DNA of 64,000 nucleotides from Sorghum bicolor (lineage: Eukaryota; Streptophyta; Magnoliopsida; Poales; Poaceae), in the NCBI RefSeq assembly GCF_000003195.3, contig NC_012879.2:40678338-40742337 (forward strand), written 5' to 3'. Numbering within the stretch: the first letter of the stretch is position 1; every line of letters starts with the position of its first letter. Shown in pieces: positions 42,417 through 54,817 of the stretch. Both the position numbers and the translations under genes were made by a program. The notes under the pieces were generated by a model. That model made no database searches and was not told where the DNA came from. It saw only the letters and a list, made by a program, of their open reading frames with translations.

Positions 42417-43913
42417 TGTTGACGGTCCTTAAGTACTAAAATTAATAATCAAATAAACATGGAAAAGGATCAATATGAAATAAACATCTAGAATTAGGGT
42501 TTTATCTGACAGAAGTCCACGATCTTTGGTGTTTATCTATTTCTGCAGAGGGTTATCAGAGAATATGGAGAGAAGGCCCACATGTCATGTTTACAACGAG
42601 ATAATTACGTGCCGCGCAATTTTCCTCAATCTAGAAGGGTCCAGAAGCCACGGGAACGAACGAGAGCACGATCAGGCTCGGGGGCAGGGCGGCCGCCCAC
42701 CCCCCTTGGGCGCCCGCCTAGGGTCGAAGACCAATCGGGACTCTGCTTCGGGACTACGCTCCACCGACCTAAAGGATCAATCTAAACCATACAATCTATG
42801 TCGGTTTGATCCAATGGCTCACGTTCACTTGAGGGGACTATAAAACCAAGGCCAAATCCCCCTGGAAGGAGGAGAAGAGAAGAAATAATTATTCAGAGGT
42901 AGCCATCAAAGTTAGGGTTTAGAGCTTCTCTCCCACAGAGAATTAGAATTAGCTACTCCCTAATCCTTCAAGTTTAGAGGTTTGATTGAGAAGTAGAGCA
43001 CTACGCTCTGGATTCGGATCTTCGGTAATAAAGATTGGTATTATTCATATCTTTCTCTAATTCTTTGTTCTAATTGCATTATGTCTCTAATTATTATGTT
43101 CTTAGTTTGTTCTAGTTCTATATTTGATATAGTTCTAATTGATAATGAGTTTATGTATAAGTTTGCAAAGCGCTTAGCTCTTGACGCGAGGGAGTTAGGT
43201 GATAGATCACATGTGAGCGTGGTGCTTAGATGTTATTTATCTGCAAATGTATCCTATTGCCCGGGTCGTGTGGTAGTTCGCGATAGTGACAGCTTCGTTG
43301 ATTCTTATATAGTCCACCGTCCGTTGATAGGACAGGGAGAACCGGTATTGTGGAGTAAGTCAAGCGATGCTCTGATTTACTTTATCAATGTTCCTTATAC
43401 ATGAATGAAGAGTCTTTTATGCTATATATGATCTTGTAGATAACTAGAGTAGATTATGACTTAGTAGTTAGTAGATAACTTAGAATCCATTCTCTAGCTA
43501 ATCCGACATCACCTACATAGATGAGGAGTAGTCTATTTTCTAATCGCTGTGTTATCTACCCATGAACTTATACTTTATTATCATTATCTTTATGGTTTAC
43601 CCCCTGCTAAAGTAAGTGACTGTGTGACGAGTTTCTCATTAGTAATCATGTTCTTGCAAGTTTATCTCTAGTCTATGCCTTGATAGATTTTGCCCCCTTG
43701 TTTTAATTTCATCCCTCGAGCAAAATTATAAATAACGATACCTAGAATACTTATCCTGGTGAAATGCTACAATGAGGTGTTTTATCTGTGCGCTTGCGGA
43801 TAGAATAGATTATTTTCTAGAAGAGCCTTTACATTTATAAATACCTTTGTACACTCTGGTACCATGCTGGGGATGACAACCTAGTATCTAAGTGGTGTTA
43901 GCTAGTGTCAACA
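42417..43913 (+). repeat. RT-E 5' LTR (1497 bp)
   Basis: Starts TGTTGACGGTCCTTAAGTAC, ends GTGTCAACA. GC palindromic words GGGCGGCCGCCC and GGGCGCCCGCC (42687-42718) lie upstream of a TATA box TATAAAA at 42839-42845. An open frame of 107 codons at 43081-43404 is present in both LTRs but has no recognisable features. Confidence 0.92.
42839..42845 (+). promoter_or_regulatory. RT-E LTR TATA box
   Basis: TATAAAA about 120 bp downstream of the GC palindromes; copy at 58681-58687 in the 3' LTR. Confidence 0.7.
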
Positions 43914-43921
43914 AGCATTTC

Positions 43922-43939
43922 TGGCGCCGTTGCCGGGGA
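43922..43939 (+). other. RT-E primer-binding site (tRNA-Asp)
   Basis: TGGCGCCGTTGCCGGGGA is fully complementary to the usual 3' end of plant tRNA-Asp; starts 8 bp after the LTR. Leader 43940-44233 holds no ORF. Confidence 0.85.
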
Positions 43940-44689
43940 TTATACGAGTAATAAAGGGGAACAAAAGGGTAATACTTAGGAAAGCTAGAAAATCAATCAA
44001 GGTTATTCATATAAAACATTAGACTAGACTATAGAGAAATAATTGCATAAAACAGCTACTAAGTGAGAAATCATAACAAGGCACCTCTACTTTGGCAGGT
44101 TCACCCTATTGTTTTTCTATGTTTACATTTTTATATAGGATATATCAGGATTGACTTTGGGTACATTCAACTCTTCATCATTAGAACCAAAGCAATCAAG
44201 AGAAGAAGAAGATAGCTACCAATTGCTGAAGATATGGCACAAAAGACCCTACAAGAATTCTCTGCTCCAAGTCTTGACAACATTCCAACTGGTCCAAGAT
44301 TTGCAGTAGAAGAAGGAATACCTGAGTTTGAGCTCAAGTCAAGCCTCATCAATTTGGTGCAAGCTACACAATTCAGTGGAAAGGCACATGAAGATGCTAG
44401 TGCACACTTGCAGAATTTCTTTGAGATTGGAAGCACAATCCACATCAACAGAGTTGACAAAGACGTCATACTGCTTTGCCTTTTTCCATTCTCACTAGAA
44501 GGAAAAGCGAGGAAGTGGTTCTACACTCATCAAGATAACATCAACAACTGGACGAACTTGTCAGATGCCTTTCTATCAAAGTTTTTCCCTATAGGCAAAA
44601 CAACTGCCTTAAGAGGAAATATTGTCAGTTTCCAACAGCAGAAGACAGAAGCCATTTCAGAAGCATGGGAGCATTTTCAAGGATACATA

Positions 44690-45911
44690 TGTTGACGGTC
44701 CTTAAGTATCAAATTTAATTATCAAATAAACAAAGAAAAGGATCCAAATCAAATCAACATCTAGACTTAGGGTTTTATCTGACATAATTCCACAAGTTTT
44801 GGTGTTTGTCTATTTCTTCAGGGGGTTATCAGGAAATAAGGAAGAAAGGCCCACATGTCGGGATTACATAGAGATATCAACCCACCGCGCAATTTTCTAC
44901 CATCTAGAAGACTCCAGAAGCCACGGGAAGGAAGCGGAGCCCGAAAGGGGCCAGGCCTAGGGCGCCCGCCCTGAGGACCTTGGCGCCCGCCCACCTCTGG
45001 ACCCCGTTCCGGACTCTCTTCGCACACGACGTTCCACCGACCTATTGGATCCAGAATAACATAGTACCACCTCGCCTATCGACCCAAAAACGCATAGAAG
45101 GGGAGGACTATATAAGGAGACCCCCTTTGGCCCCTGGAGGAGACAAGAAATTATCATAGAGATTAAGGGGTGCCCTCGAAGGAAAATCTCTTCTCTAAAT
45201 AATATTTCTTTTTAGGCTTAGCAACCAATGTAAAGTAGAAATAGATCTTCTAGTTTCTACTAGATTGAGAGAGATAGAGTGGAGGTGTGGATCAGAGGAA
45301 GGCCGGCCTGTCGGTGTCTACTCCGAGTTGTACCTACGGGATCAAGTCTCCTAACCCGAGGCTTGCTTCTAAGATTCTTGAGTAATTCGACTTCTAATAC
45401 TAGTAAGTTCTTGTTTTATTTTTCTTTGGTTTATGAGTTTACTTTAATCCTCTTCTGGTTGAGTATTAGAGTAATCACTTGTTAGCGTAAACGTGGTGTT
45501 TAGGCTAGGGTACTCATAGATATCCCCTGACTAGCTGGACCGTGGTAGTAGCGAGGAACGTGACATTTCCGAGTTACCTTTGCAGATCACATCTCGTTAG
45601 CAGGACGGGTAGGTTTATAGGTGCGGGTCGAACATCCTTTGTGTTGTCTAGATTCCGTGAGCCTCCCCAATAGAATAGTAGATCATCCTTACCAAGGTTA
45701 GAACGAGACTAAGGTTGTAGTCTTCTCTATACATCACTCACATCGAGAGACATTCTTTGTAACCTAAAGGGATAGTAGCAATAGATTTGGTTAGTCACTC
45801 CCAGTGGTAAAAATAGAAATACGATAACTCTGGATAATCTCCCGGGTGAAATGCTCACCGATATCCGTGCGCTTGCGGATCATTTCCTTATTGCGTTACC
45901 AAATATCAACA
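44690..45911 (+). repeat. RT-F 5' LTR (1222 bp)
   Basis: Starts TGTTGACGGTCCTTAAGTAT, ends AAATATCAACA. GGGCGCCCGCCC and GGCGCCCGCCC (44961-44994) precede a TATATAAGG box at 45109-45117. Confidence 0.92.
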
Positions 45912-45919
45912 AGCATTTC

Positions 45920-45937
45920 TGGCGCCGTTGCTGGGGA
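45920..45937 (+). other. RT-F primer-binding site (tRNA-Asp type)
   Basis: TGGCGCCGTTGCTGGGGA, one mismatch from the RT-E site. Confidence 0.8.
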
Positions 45938-46030
45938 GAAAGACGGTTTGCTGAGATAACTTTGAGTCTTGCTATTATCTTGTATTATACTTTTATACTT
46001 TTATTCTTTTATCATTTTATTTTTATTTTT

Positions 46031-46957
46031 ATGGATAACTCAAATTCCATACCTATTATTGAATTCTTTGCACCTTCGGAGACCAGCCATAGACCATGGG
46101 AGTCAACACGTCCTGCCCCTAATTATGATCTGTGTCCGGAGTTGATTGCAATAGGTCAAAACTAACCCTTTTCTATAGCTGAGGTCCTATCTTTTAATCA
46201 AGAAGATAATGCACTTTTAGCTACACCTAGGGAATCTTTTAATCTTTCTATAAATTCAGGTTTAGACCTAGCCCTACAAGACCATGTTTTTTCTCGATAT
46301 TTTCACATTGGTCTTAATCATATAACCTTTGGTAGAGTCCTTCTTTCTTTATCTATTAGTAAAGGAAGGTATGTCTTCATTTGTGGACATCCTTCTTGTA
46401 CTAGTCTTCATAGAAAAATCTTAGAAATAGAGAAGGAATCATCTCCCAGACGAGGAAAGGAAGTTTCAATAGCCGATTTCCAAACATTTCAATCCCATGA
46501 TTCGGCTATCCATCCCATCCTTGAGCTTAATAAATTCTACTATGCTCTTTATCTTAAACCTCCCGATAATCCTATGAATTTGTCTAGACATCCCCTGCAT
46601 AAGAAGGAGGATCGAGAAGAGCAACATCAATGGCTAGAGGGCATTAAAAAGCCATGTGCTATCACCATTGAATGGATGGATAAAACAAACTTGAGAGACA
46701 ATCCTAGAGGAATTTTAAGCATTCATGAAGAATCAACCTTGGAGTTTGAGAATGAGAGAAACAACAGTGAGCATGTAAGTTATTTCATAAATATCTTACC
46801 CAGTCCTTGCTCATATAAAACATCTCTCCAATCAATTAGTCTCTCCAACCTTACCACATTTGAGATCTCCAACCCTCTCTTCTTTTCTATTTATAAAAAC
46901 TTTAAAAGAGCGGTTGTCGATGCATATGTCTATAATAAATATTGCAGATGTCGTTGA
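46031..46957 (+). pseudogene. RT-F ORF of unknown function in the gag position, one in-frame TAA
   Basis: One frame runs 309 codons from ATG 46031 to the stop at 46955-46957, broken only by TAA at 46163-46165. It opens MDNSNSIPIIEFFAPSETS and continues after the stop with PFSIAEVLSFNQEDNALLAT. I see no capsid motif, Cys/His knuckle or protease motif and cannot place it in a family. The last 60 residues look like read-through into noncoding sequence. It may be a diverged or replaced Gag, or a protein specific to this family of non-autonomous elements. Confidence 0.55.
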
Positions 46958-48300
46958 GTTGATCTTGATATAGGTTGGTGTTGGAGGGGAAACCACTTCA
47001 CCAACATAACATGATGGTTTCCCAAGGATAAGCTTAGCGTCCTTAAACAAGCACTTATCATATCGTAACATGAACTTCTAATTATTTAGAACATTGCCTT
47101 GTGTATTGAGCATATTGAGATAATTGTAGAAATATTCCTTCGGGTATTCTTGTCACTAACCTTTCTAGGATTGGAGCAAGAAGATCGGATGAATGACAAG
47201 CACAAGGTATGTCCAACCAACCATCACACAACATTGAATTAAATTCATCCAAACTTGAATTTTGCAAAATTCAAGCTTGGGGGAGTACTTTACATAAAAA
47301 CATCCTTTGCCATGTTGCTACGTTGGTTGTCCCTACCTTTGAGAGATGCTCAATTTGTTAAGTACTAATTACACTACTTCACCTCTATTTGAGTAGATCG
47401 CTATAAATGCTCTCATGCTACCTTTATTTGCTTTAGTATATGTCTAGGTTTGGAGTAGTTTCATTTATCTCTTAAATCAAGCATGGTGCTTAGTTTAGGA
47501 ATGATGATCTTACTTCCAAAGGATTTTTAAATTAAGCATGGTGCTTAGGTTAAAATGCCCTCCTAAATCAAATTAGACTTGGTGTCTAGGTTGATTTTTG
47601 AGCCGATAGTATGCTATAGTAGATATGGGATATTTTGTTGGACTAACCCCTGCAGGAAAACTTTCAATATCAACCTGGGAAGTCCTGAGATACAAACTCA
47701 TTGGAGATAAAGGAGACACATGAAGTTTAACATTTTGCACAAGAAGGACATAGCTCATTCATCATAAAGAGATGATCCATGGAGGGTGCCACAAACACGA
47801 TGCACAACCGCTAAGAAAGGAAAGCTTCCACAAGGTGATACTGTACCGTCACTCTTCAAGTAAGGTAACATTTTAAGGTACTTGACTATCACTTTTATAA
47901 GCTTCTCCTTGGTTCTAGCGTTCACATAAAATAAAGAGACAAACATGTATGATTTGTATCTCCAAATTAATCAACCCAATTAATTCAACATGATTAGTCC
48001 TTTAATCTTTGTTCTTAGTACTACCTTGGTGATCCCACACTCCTAATCATATAAGCTAAAGTATTGCACATTCAATCTTTAGAAGATATAAACAAAACAT
48101 AAATATAGATAGATTATCTTTCCATTAGGTTGAGCCATCTGATCTAACAAAATGTTTTAAATGCTACACTCATGATCCATCAACTTTGTCTTGCTCACTA
48201 TGCTTAAGGTTAGAGAAGAACAAATACACTTTTGGTTCTGTTGGTGTTTTCCACCAACAGGGCCCATGCACTTGATCTCTGCCTTGTCTCTATGAGCAGG
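46958..48300 (+). other. RT-F noncoding region between its ORFs
   Basis: AT-rich without a credible ORF. It contains AGCTTGGGGGAG at 47274-47285, a copy of the polypurine tract, and a perfect 9-bp stem-loop at 48238-48260 (CTGTTGGTG, loop TTTTC, CACCAACAG). Confidence 0.55.
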
Positions 48301-48384
48301 ACACATTTTGAGAAACGTGAAGGCGTTTTACAACTCCCAGATTCCATCAAGTGAAGAACCGGGATCTACAAGCACAAACACAAT

Positions 48385-49343
48385 GGAGATCAGGCGATAA
48401 CTTTTCCAAAAAGAATATTGAAGAACCTTTGTGTCCGAGTTGGTACCTTGTATGCCCCAGTAGACTTCGTAGTGGTAGAGACCGGAAATGATGAGAGAGC
48501 ACCTATCATCCTAGGGAGGCCATTCTTGAACACCACGGGAGCTATCAACTACGTTAGTGCTGCCAAGATTAGTTTCTACATCAAGGGGAAGAAGGAGACT
48601 TTCCTTCAAGAACAAGACTACACAAGCTTCAGAGCAATCCCGACATAAACCAAGGAAGAGGACCAACAGGAGGAACAGGAACAAGCAAATGTGGACCGAG
48701 TCAGCTAAGATGGTCACTGCAGCTCAAGGAGGTCAAGATCGTCGACTCAAGTCACCTTTCTTGATCAAGAAGGATGACCCTGGTGTTCCAAGAATCGAAT
48801 GCACAAACAATGGATACTCTTTTTAGAAGACACTCTACGACACCGGATCTGACGACAACATAATGGCCGCAGTCACTTATCAGCTCCTGCATAGAACCAT
48901 GCCCCTACAACCAAGATACATTCAGCTTCAAACAACTTTCAGGTCATTGACATGGGAGAAGACAAGTATGATCCATCCACCATCCTTGGAAGACCGTTCC
49001 TAAACACTATCAAAGCCATTATCTATATTGGAACCGGAGAAGACCACATGCACTTCCCCTCTGAGAAGGTACGCCACTACTTTAATGATTCTAACTATAT
49101 AGTTGAAGATTCTAAGCAGGTCAGGACAAGAAGAAGACAAACCGCAACCAGAGGAGGCAATTCATCAAGGACGGATGGGTAGACTACAAAGGAGAAGTGA
49201 TAAGGACTGAAGACATACAACTTGAACAGAACTGTCCTGAGGAGACCGTAGCACCGAGTCAGAAAGAGAAGATAGTTATACACGAAACGGAGGCGCCACC
49301 GGAATCACCGACTACGTCATCCAGCGAATCCCAGGACGACTGA
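48385..49343 (+). pseudogene. pro: RT-F protease remnants: two retropepsin-like units in tandem
   Basis: First unit: VDFVVVETG...APIILGRPFLNTTGAINYV, 48445-48560, the C-terminal half of an aspartic protease. A linker rich in Arg and Lys follows. Second unit: LYDTGSDDNIMAAVTYQLL with the active-site DTG at about 48838, then TILGRPFLNTIKAIIY at about 48975-49030. Stops at 48645-48648 and 48824-48826 and frame changes near 48650 and 48940 show decay. The tail ends ESPTTSSSESQDD at 49343. No RT follows. Confidence 0.65.
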
Positions 49344-51520
49344 GAAAACGGAGAGTCCCGTTCGGAGGACTTAAAAACACCAAACGCCTTGCCAAGAGGT
49401 AAACTTGGTAGTTATCCTTTCCCTTTTAATTATTTCAAATAGTTTACTTAGTTAATCATGTTCGTATTATTCTAGAAAGAAAATAAAATTGTGAAAAAAA
49501 CTATAAGCCCCATGTGAGTAGACGAGTGGCATAAAACCCATAAGTACATTCACTATGGTGGCATAAAAATAAAATAAATATTTTTCTGCTTTATAAAAAC
49601 AAAAATATAAAAACAGGGAGTAATATTTATTAAGGAGTCTCAACATGATAAAGGCTAGATATTTATGCTAACACTTAATCAGTTCCACAAGCTTTGTTGT
49701 CTATTTGAGCTCCACAGAATTTAAGATTCAAGAAGACTAGCAGACGGAGGACATTCTAATCGCTGTCAAAATACTGCTGACTTTCAAACACACCTCTGCC
49801 ACCTGCTAGCTACATCAAGAGAAATTACGTCAAAATTCAGTTTGGGGGAGAGCACCCCCATTTATCTCGATAAGTATTTCTATCTATCTATCTTTATACT
49901 TATATTATATTAGAATATTAAAATACATAAACTATGAAAAACCAAATAAAGATTTCATGCTTATTTGTCTTTTGCTTAGTGTGTTTAATAAATAAATAAA
50001 GTGGCTATGCTGATCTGTATCTAAATAAAACTTAAGCATGGATATGATGAATAGTTGCTCTGCCTAATTTGCACATTTTAAGTTCTCTCTCAAGTTTAGA
50101 CATAACTGTTATAATTTAAAGCTTGCTCTAGACCTAAACTTGTGGGATGAAAACTTGATCTGAAGTTTAAGTTGTTAACAGATACGATATGGGAAGGTTG
50201 AGCTGCTGTTTATCTGTTCCTAGAGATGCTAGAATTCTGGAGAATTTTATCTTTGAAAATCTTTAAAATATTGCATGATGAGTTCCTGTATGATGAGAGT
50301 TTAAATTCCTACCACAGCCATATATACATGCTTGCTAGACTTTGAGCCACACATTTACTATTTACTGCTTATGAGCATTGAGTGTAGTCAAGCTGTGTAG
50401 ACCCTTAGGAACTTGTCATGTGGTTAAATCAAGATTTCACTTGCACGTTCACTCATATATGCTACTTCTACTCCGGAAGTACCATCCACATATATTCACC
50501 CATTCCATCTCCAGAATCAACCAAAAATATTCTACTCCTAATCCGGGAGAGAATAACCAAAAATATTTCGATTTCCCTTTGTGAAATAAATGCTCAAGTT
50601 ATCTTGTTACTACCACTTGCTATATTATCTCAAGAGATGAGTGCTCTAGTAAAAAAAAAGAGAGAAAAAAAATAATAAATACGAGGAAATAAAAGGGAGC
50701 AAGTGCTCGGAACCTCGAAAGAAAAAGAAAAAGTGAGACGAGAGGTAAAAATGGACAAGTGTCCGACAGTAGATTTAGGGGTGCAAGATACCCACCTGAG
50801 AGAAAAGAAAAAGAAGAGCATCTCATTCTCCTCATAAAGTTTCAAAAGCAAGGAAGGTATGTATCCCCTCAAAGAGCAAAAGTAGAATTAGACTTCCACC
50901 ACCATTGTTTTCACCATTGTTATCACCATCATCACCATACACCATTCATTCGCCACACATGCACATCTTGATTTGGCTTATTGATTTGTTTCTTTGGATC
51001 CATGGTTTGACTATGCAATAAATGTCTTGTAAGTATGTACATTTTATCTCCCACCTATGAGCTCCAGATATTAAAGCCTTATTAGAGTAGGGTGAGAGAG
51101 AAGACAATGTCACTATGCTTCATACCACAAATACTACATATCTTGAGAGAAGGCATATACCATCACTGCCTTGGTAAGGATCCAAAAATACCACAAAAGA
51201 GAGACCTGAGAGAATCATACAAGGAATTTCTGAGTTTTATTTGAAAATCTGCAAAAAACCCCAGAGCTATAGCTGATCAAGAATAAAAGACATGGCACTT
51301 GGCTAGACTGTTCTATCTTTGAACCACTCAAGACAGAAGTGACGGTTACAAGTCCTATGGTGTAGGTAAAGTAAGTAAGTTTTAAGTCTTAACAGTTTAT
51401 TCTAACTCAGAGATGAGATCTTGCTTAAATGCGTGTGTACTTCTAAGAAATGAAACCACTGCAGAAACTCTTGAGTTCATCCTTGCTCAGGGACGAGCAA
51501 GAGGTAAGCTTGGGGGAGTT
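49344..51520 (+). other. RT-F 3' noncoding region and polypurine tract
   Basis: AT-rich, no ORF. An internal AGTTTGGGGGAG lies at 49839-49850; the true tract AGCTTGGGGGAG is at 51507-51518, just before the 3' LTR. The segment from about 50050 on shares blocks with RT-E (GATGAATAGTTGCTCTG; GTGTAGACCCTTAGGA; ATGGACAAGTGTCC) and RT-B. Confidence 0.6.
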
Positions 51521-52754
51521 TGTTGACGGTCCTTAAGTATCAAATTTAATTATCAAATAAACAAAGAAAAGGATCCAAATGAAATCAACATCTAGACTTA
51601 GGGTTTTATCTGATAGAATTCCACGAGTTTTGGTGTTTGTCTATTTCTGCAGGGGGTTATCAGGAAATAAGGAAGAAAGGCCCACATGTCGGGATTACAT
51701 AGAGATATCAACCCACCGCGCAATTTTCTACCATCTAGAAGACTCCAGAAGCCACGGGAAGGAAGCGGAGCCCGAAAGGGGCCAGGCCCAGGGCGCCCGC
51801 CCTGAGGACCTAAGCGCCCGCCCACCTCTGGACCCCGTTCTGGACTCTCTTCGCACACGACGTTCCACCGACCTATTGGATCCAGAATAACATAGTACCA
51901 CCTCACCTATCGACCCAAAAACGCATAGAAGGGGAGGACTATATAAGGAGACCCCCTTTGGCCCCTGGAGGAGACAAGAAATTATCATAGAGATTGAGGG
52001 GTGCCCTCGAAGGAAAACCTCTTCTCTAAATAATATTTCTTTTTAGGCTTAGCAACCAATGTAAAGTAGAAATAGATCTTCTAGTTTCTACTAGATTGAG
52101 AGAGATAGAGTGGAGGTGTAGATCAGAGGAAGGCCGGCCTGTCGGTGTCTACTCCGAGTTGTACCTACGGGATCAACTCTCCTAACCCGAGGCTTGCTTC
52201 TAAGATTCTTCAGTAATTCGACTTCTAATACTAGTAAGTTCTTGTTTTATTGTTCTTTGGTTTATGAGTTTACTTTAATCCTCTTCCGGTTGAGTATTAG
52301 AGTAATCACTTGTTAGCGTAAACGTGGTGTTTAGGCTAGGGTACTCATAGATATCCCCTGACTAGCTGGACCGTGGTAGTAGCGAGGAACGTGACATTTC
52401 TGAGTTACCTTTGCAGATCACATCTCGTTAGCAGGACGGGTAGGTTTATAGGTGCGGGTCGAACATCCTTTGTGTTGTCTAGATTCCGTGAGCCTCCCCA
52501 ATAGAACAGTAGATCATCCTTACCAAGGTTAGAACGAGACTAAGGTTGTAGTCTTCTCTATACATCACTCACATCGAGAGACATTCTTTGTAGCCTAAAG
52601 GGATAGTAGCAATAGATTTGGTTAGTCAGATGCACCCTTTCTCCCAGTGGTAAAAATATAAATATGATAACTCTGGATAATCTCCCGGGTGAAATGCTCA
52701 CCGATATCCGTGCGCTTGCGGATCATTTCCTCATTGCGTTACCAAATATCAACA
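51521..52754 (+). repeat. RT-F 3' LTR (1234 bp)
   Basis: Copy of 44690-45911 with a 12-bp insertion near 52630; TATA box at 51940-51946; ends ATCAACA followed by ACATA. Confidence 0.92.
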
Positions 52755-54259
52755 ACATATCAGATTGTCCTCACCATGGAATGGCCACATGGTTGCTTAT
52801 GCTGACCTTCTACCATGGATTAACCCAGAAGGCTCGTGAGTGCCTAGATGCATCTACTAAAGGATCATTCTTGGAGCTTACAATTAGAAAAGCAGAGATA
52901 CTTTTGGATAAGATAGCAGAAAACCAAAGCTGGTTCCAAGATAAAGCTCAACAATGTCATCAAACTGAAGAAATACCAGAAGAAGTAAATGCATTATCAA
53001 CTAAGATGGAAAATTTGCTCCATTGGATTGACCAGAGGGCCAAGTTCAAAGAAGATCAAAGGGCCATTGAGACAGCATACAAATATCAACCAACTTCGAG
53101 TCAACCCAATAGCAAACGTATGAATTCAGGAAATACTTTCAAGCAACTTTCATTAAAAGAGATAATTGCTCAACAAACCAAAATTAATGATGAAGTTAAA
53201 CAAAGGCTAGATACAAATGAATCATCTCTAAAAGATATACACAATAAAATGGATTTTCTACTAACTGCCTTTGATGAGCAAAACACTCTTAATAAAAGGG
53301 TAGAGCTTAAATTGATAAAGATAGCTGCTGCACTGCCTGTTGCTACTAACCTTGAGCAGGTCAAGAATATAACTACTAGAGGAGGCAAAGCTACCAGAGA
53401 TCCCCCATACCCAAAAGAGAAACAAAGAACATCAGCACCAGTGCAACCAGCAGTGATAGAAGAAGAAAGCCTAGTTGAAGCAGAAGATCTGCTCCAACCA
53501 CCAAGAACTGGAGAAATGTGGAAAGATTTTTACGACACCAACTATTTGCCATTTCCCAGAAGAAATAGAGGACTGCAGTCGGATGAGCAGTTTGGTAAGT
53601 TTGTAGAGGTCATTCAGAAATTATATGTCAACATACCTCTGCTCGATGCCATACAGGTACCTACATATGCAAAGTACATCAGAGATATTCTTAACAAGAA
53701 GAGACCACTGCCCACCACTGAGGTTATCAAGCTGACAGAAGAATGTAGTGCGGCCATCCTCAACAAACCACCAAAGAAGAAGGAAGATCCAGGATGTCCC
53801 ACTATTGACTGCTCGATCGGAAACCAACACTTCAATAATGCACTTTGTGATCTCGGAGCAAGTGTCAGTGTGATGCCAGTATCAGTCTACAAAAGGCTTG
53901 AGCATGCGACCCTAGAACCAACATCAATGTGACTACAATTAGCGGATCAATCGGTTCGACACCATCTGGGCATCGCCGAGAACATTCCAGTCAAGATCAG
54001 AGATTTCCTTGTGCCAGTAGACTTCGTAGTATTGGACATGAGTCCTGACTCAAAAGTGTCCATCATCCTTGGAAGGCCATTTCTGAGCACTGCCAATGCC
54101 CACATTGATGTCGGGAAAGGAGAAATCAAGTTCAACATAAACGGTCAAGAAGAACACTTCACATTCAAACCCAAACTAGAGAGAGACTCTACAGTGAAGG
54201 AAGTTCATGAAGAACCATTGGAGACACCATCTCCGGAGGAAGGTAACTCAGAAGATTAA

Positions 54260-54758
54260 AAGATTTGGAGGTCCAGCTTGGGGGACCTAAAAATCCCAAA
54301 CCCTCACCGGGAGATAAATCGGTATTTATCTGCATTATTAATTTTATCATGTTTAAATTCTTGCATAATTAATTCTTGCATTAGTCATAGCATAATTATA
54401 ATAATCAAAAAGCCCCATATAAATAATATTCGTGGTGTGTAACAACCCATATTTATTAATTATTGTGGAGGCACAAAAAATATTTTCCATTATCATTATC
54501 ATTAAGTTTCAATTCTCATAGATTTTCCTGCATTATATTTAGTTATATTAATCTTCTAGAAGCACGACCCACACTCCTTGGGTCCCACATGCCATACACT
54601 TCACCTCACATACATCCCATCACATAATTTCATCCACCAATATGTTTCCACTCACCAGACATCTTTCCACCATCCAACAACCACCACACAACATTATTCT
54701 GCGTGAGATCAAAGCAAGGAAGCAAGTGGAGAAGGCACACCCAGGATGGACACCAGGA
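54260..54758 (+). other. RT-E noncoding region after gag-protease
   Basis: AT-rich, no ORF; opens with AGCTTGGGGGA (54275-54285). The space where RT and integrase would stand is absent. Confidence 0.6.
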
Positions 54759-54817
54759 GTGGGCGCCCGCCCACCTACCAAGGGCGCCCGCCCTGTCCCC
54801 TCTTGCTCCTATAAATA
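54759..54817 (+). promoter_or_regulatory. RT-E internal promoter: two GC palindromes and a TATA box
   Basis: GTGGGCGCCCGCCCAC (54759-54774) and AGGGCGCCCGCCCT (54781-54794) are followed by TATAAATA (54810-54817). A likely cap site is near 54845, and a CT/AC-rich leader leads to the extra ORF. The same palindrome family stands upstream of the TATA box in RT-E and RT-F LTRs. Confidence 0.65.

Larger units (their letters stand above)
44690..52754 (+). mobile_element. RT-F: non-autonomous Athila-like element with an unknown ORF and protease remnants
   Basis: LTRs 44690-45911 and 51521-52754; duplication ACATA (44685-44689 and 52755-52759) inside RT-E gag; tRNA-Asp-type primer site; polypurine tract. 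It has an unrecognised ORF where gag should be, two protease-like pieces, and no RT or integrase. The LTRs differ at roughly two dozen places by eye plus a 12-bp insertion at about 52630, so it is the younger insertion relative to RT-E but not fresh. Confidence 0.9.
44234..54259 (+). pseudogene. gag-pro: RT-E Gag-protease ORF, interrupted by RT-F and by one TGA
   Basis: Segments 44234-44689 and 52760-54259 read in one frame once RT-F and one ACATA copy are left out. The N part is an Athila-type capsid (FELKSSLINLVQATQFSGKA... LFPFSLEGKARKWFY... LSKFFP); the second segment continues it (CPHHGMATWLLMLTFYHGL) and includes a coiled-coil stretch (KQRLDTNESSLKDIHNKMDF). The aspartic protease has CDLGASVSVMP near 53850 in place of the common DTG/DSG and ILGRPFLSTANA near 54070. 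A TGA at 53930-53932 (CGA likely before) splits the protease. The ORF ends EEGNSED at 54259, 16 bp before a polypurine-like AGCTTGGGGGA. Confidence 0.85.

Noticed and set aside
43081..43404. 107-codon ORF in the RT-E LTR (copy at 58936-59259)
   Set aside because: No motif, AT-rich, and its presence in both LTRs is not independent evidence. Kept only as a remark in the LTR entry.
45851..46030. ORF start inside the RT-F LTR
   Set aside because: The frame crosses the LTR end and primer site; ATG 46031 is the first after them.
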